Below are positions 6,229 to 6,325 of a stretch of 6,325 nucleotides of DNA, piece by piece (the stretch's first letter is position 1; every line of letters begins with the position of its first letter). Source of the DNA: DAOMOP01 sp035444405 (GTDB taxonomy: Bacteria; Pseudomonadota; Gammaproteobacteria; Burkholderiales; Rhodocyclaceae); the NCBI GenBank assembly GCA_035444405.1, contig DAOMOP010000218.1:1-6325 (forward strand). The letters run 5' to 3'. Below the pieces are notes generated by a model. It saw nothing but the letters and a program-made list of their open reading frames with translations, was not told the origin of the DNA and did not search any database. A program made the position numbers and the translations under genes.

Positions 6229-6325
6229 AATTCTGTGCTGCGGGACACACCGGAAATCCCCCCCTTTCGCGAAAATTCGTTGCTAAACTTCCGCCCTTGA
6301 TCGAGTTGGTTGCCCTCCACCACTT
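6229..6325 (+). promoter_or_regulatory. Downstream intergenic segment with weak candidate promoter
   Basis: No gene can be supported in these 97 bases. A 10-bp palindrome TTTCGCGAAA lies at 6265-6274, but it lacks the GC-rich stem and T-run of an intrinsic terminator. TGCTAAACT at 6281-6289 resembles an extended -10 element (TG-N-TAAACT, four of six matches in the hexamer) with no clear -35. It may drive a gene beyond the window. The evidence is weak. Confidence 0.25.

Noticed and set aside
6229..6300. Possible intrinsic terminator after the NnrS gene
   Set aside because: The only palindrome (TTTCGCGAAA) is short, has an AT-rich outer stem and is not followed by a T-tract.
6297..6310. TTGAT half-site that might be a second FNR-type box for a downstream gene
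   Set aside because: The second half (ATCAA) is absent, where the sequence reads TTGGT, so only one arm matches and chance is a sufficient explanation.

Overview
The window is GC-rich, with strong G/C bias at third codon positions and GTG starts. Its coding content is typical of a beta-proteobacterium, and the denitrifying Rhodocyclales (Thauera/Azoarcus-like) are my best guess. That taxonomic call is inference from base composition and gene content, not from a search.

Layout, all genes on the + strand: (1) positions 1-93 hold the C-terminal end of an unidentified membrane-anchored protein. (2) Positions 94-266 are a compact, AT-richer control region. It contains a perfect FNR/Anr/Dnr-type palindrome (TTGAT-N4-ATCAA), a Fur-box-like sequence just downstream and a good -10 hexamer. 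(3) One tightly packed five-gene operon follows: a TonB-dependent outer-membrane receptor (267-2378), a periplasmic SsuA/THI5-like substrate-binding protein (2387-3379), an SsuC/TauC-like inner-membrane permease (3376-4164), an SsuB/TauB-like ATPase (4172-5017) and a polytopic NnrS-family membrane protein (5011-6228). Gaps between these genes are 8 bp or less, or the genes overlap (GTGA overlap at 3376-3379; 7-bp overlap at 5011-5017). (4) Positions 6229-6325 are non-coding as far as can be seen, with a weak candidate promoter for a gene beyond the window.

Together the first four products form a complete import route: outer membrane (TonB-energised), periplasm, then an ABC importer in the inner membrane. 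The fifth product belongs to a family of haem- and copper-containing membrane proteins linked to nitric oxide and denitrification. The promoter suggests that anoxia (or NO, if the regulator is Dnr/NnrR-type) activates the operon and that iron sufficiency represses it. The imported compound is not identifiable from sequence. A metal complex, haem-like cofactor or small organic chelator used under anaerobic nitrogen-oxide respiration is a reasonable hypothesis.

The two most notable points are the promoter geometry, in which the FNR-type palindrome is centred exactly at -41.5 relative to the start predicted from the -10 hexamer with a Fur-like site between them, and the co-operonic packaging of a complete TonB-ABC import system with a divergent NnrS protein.
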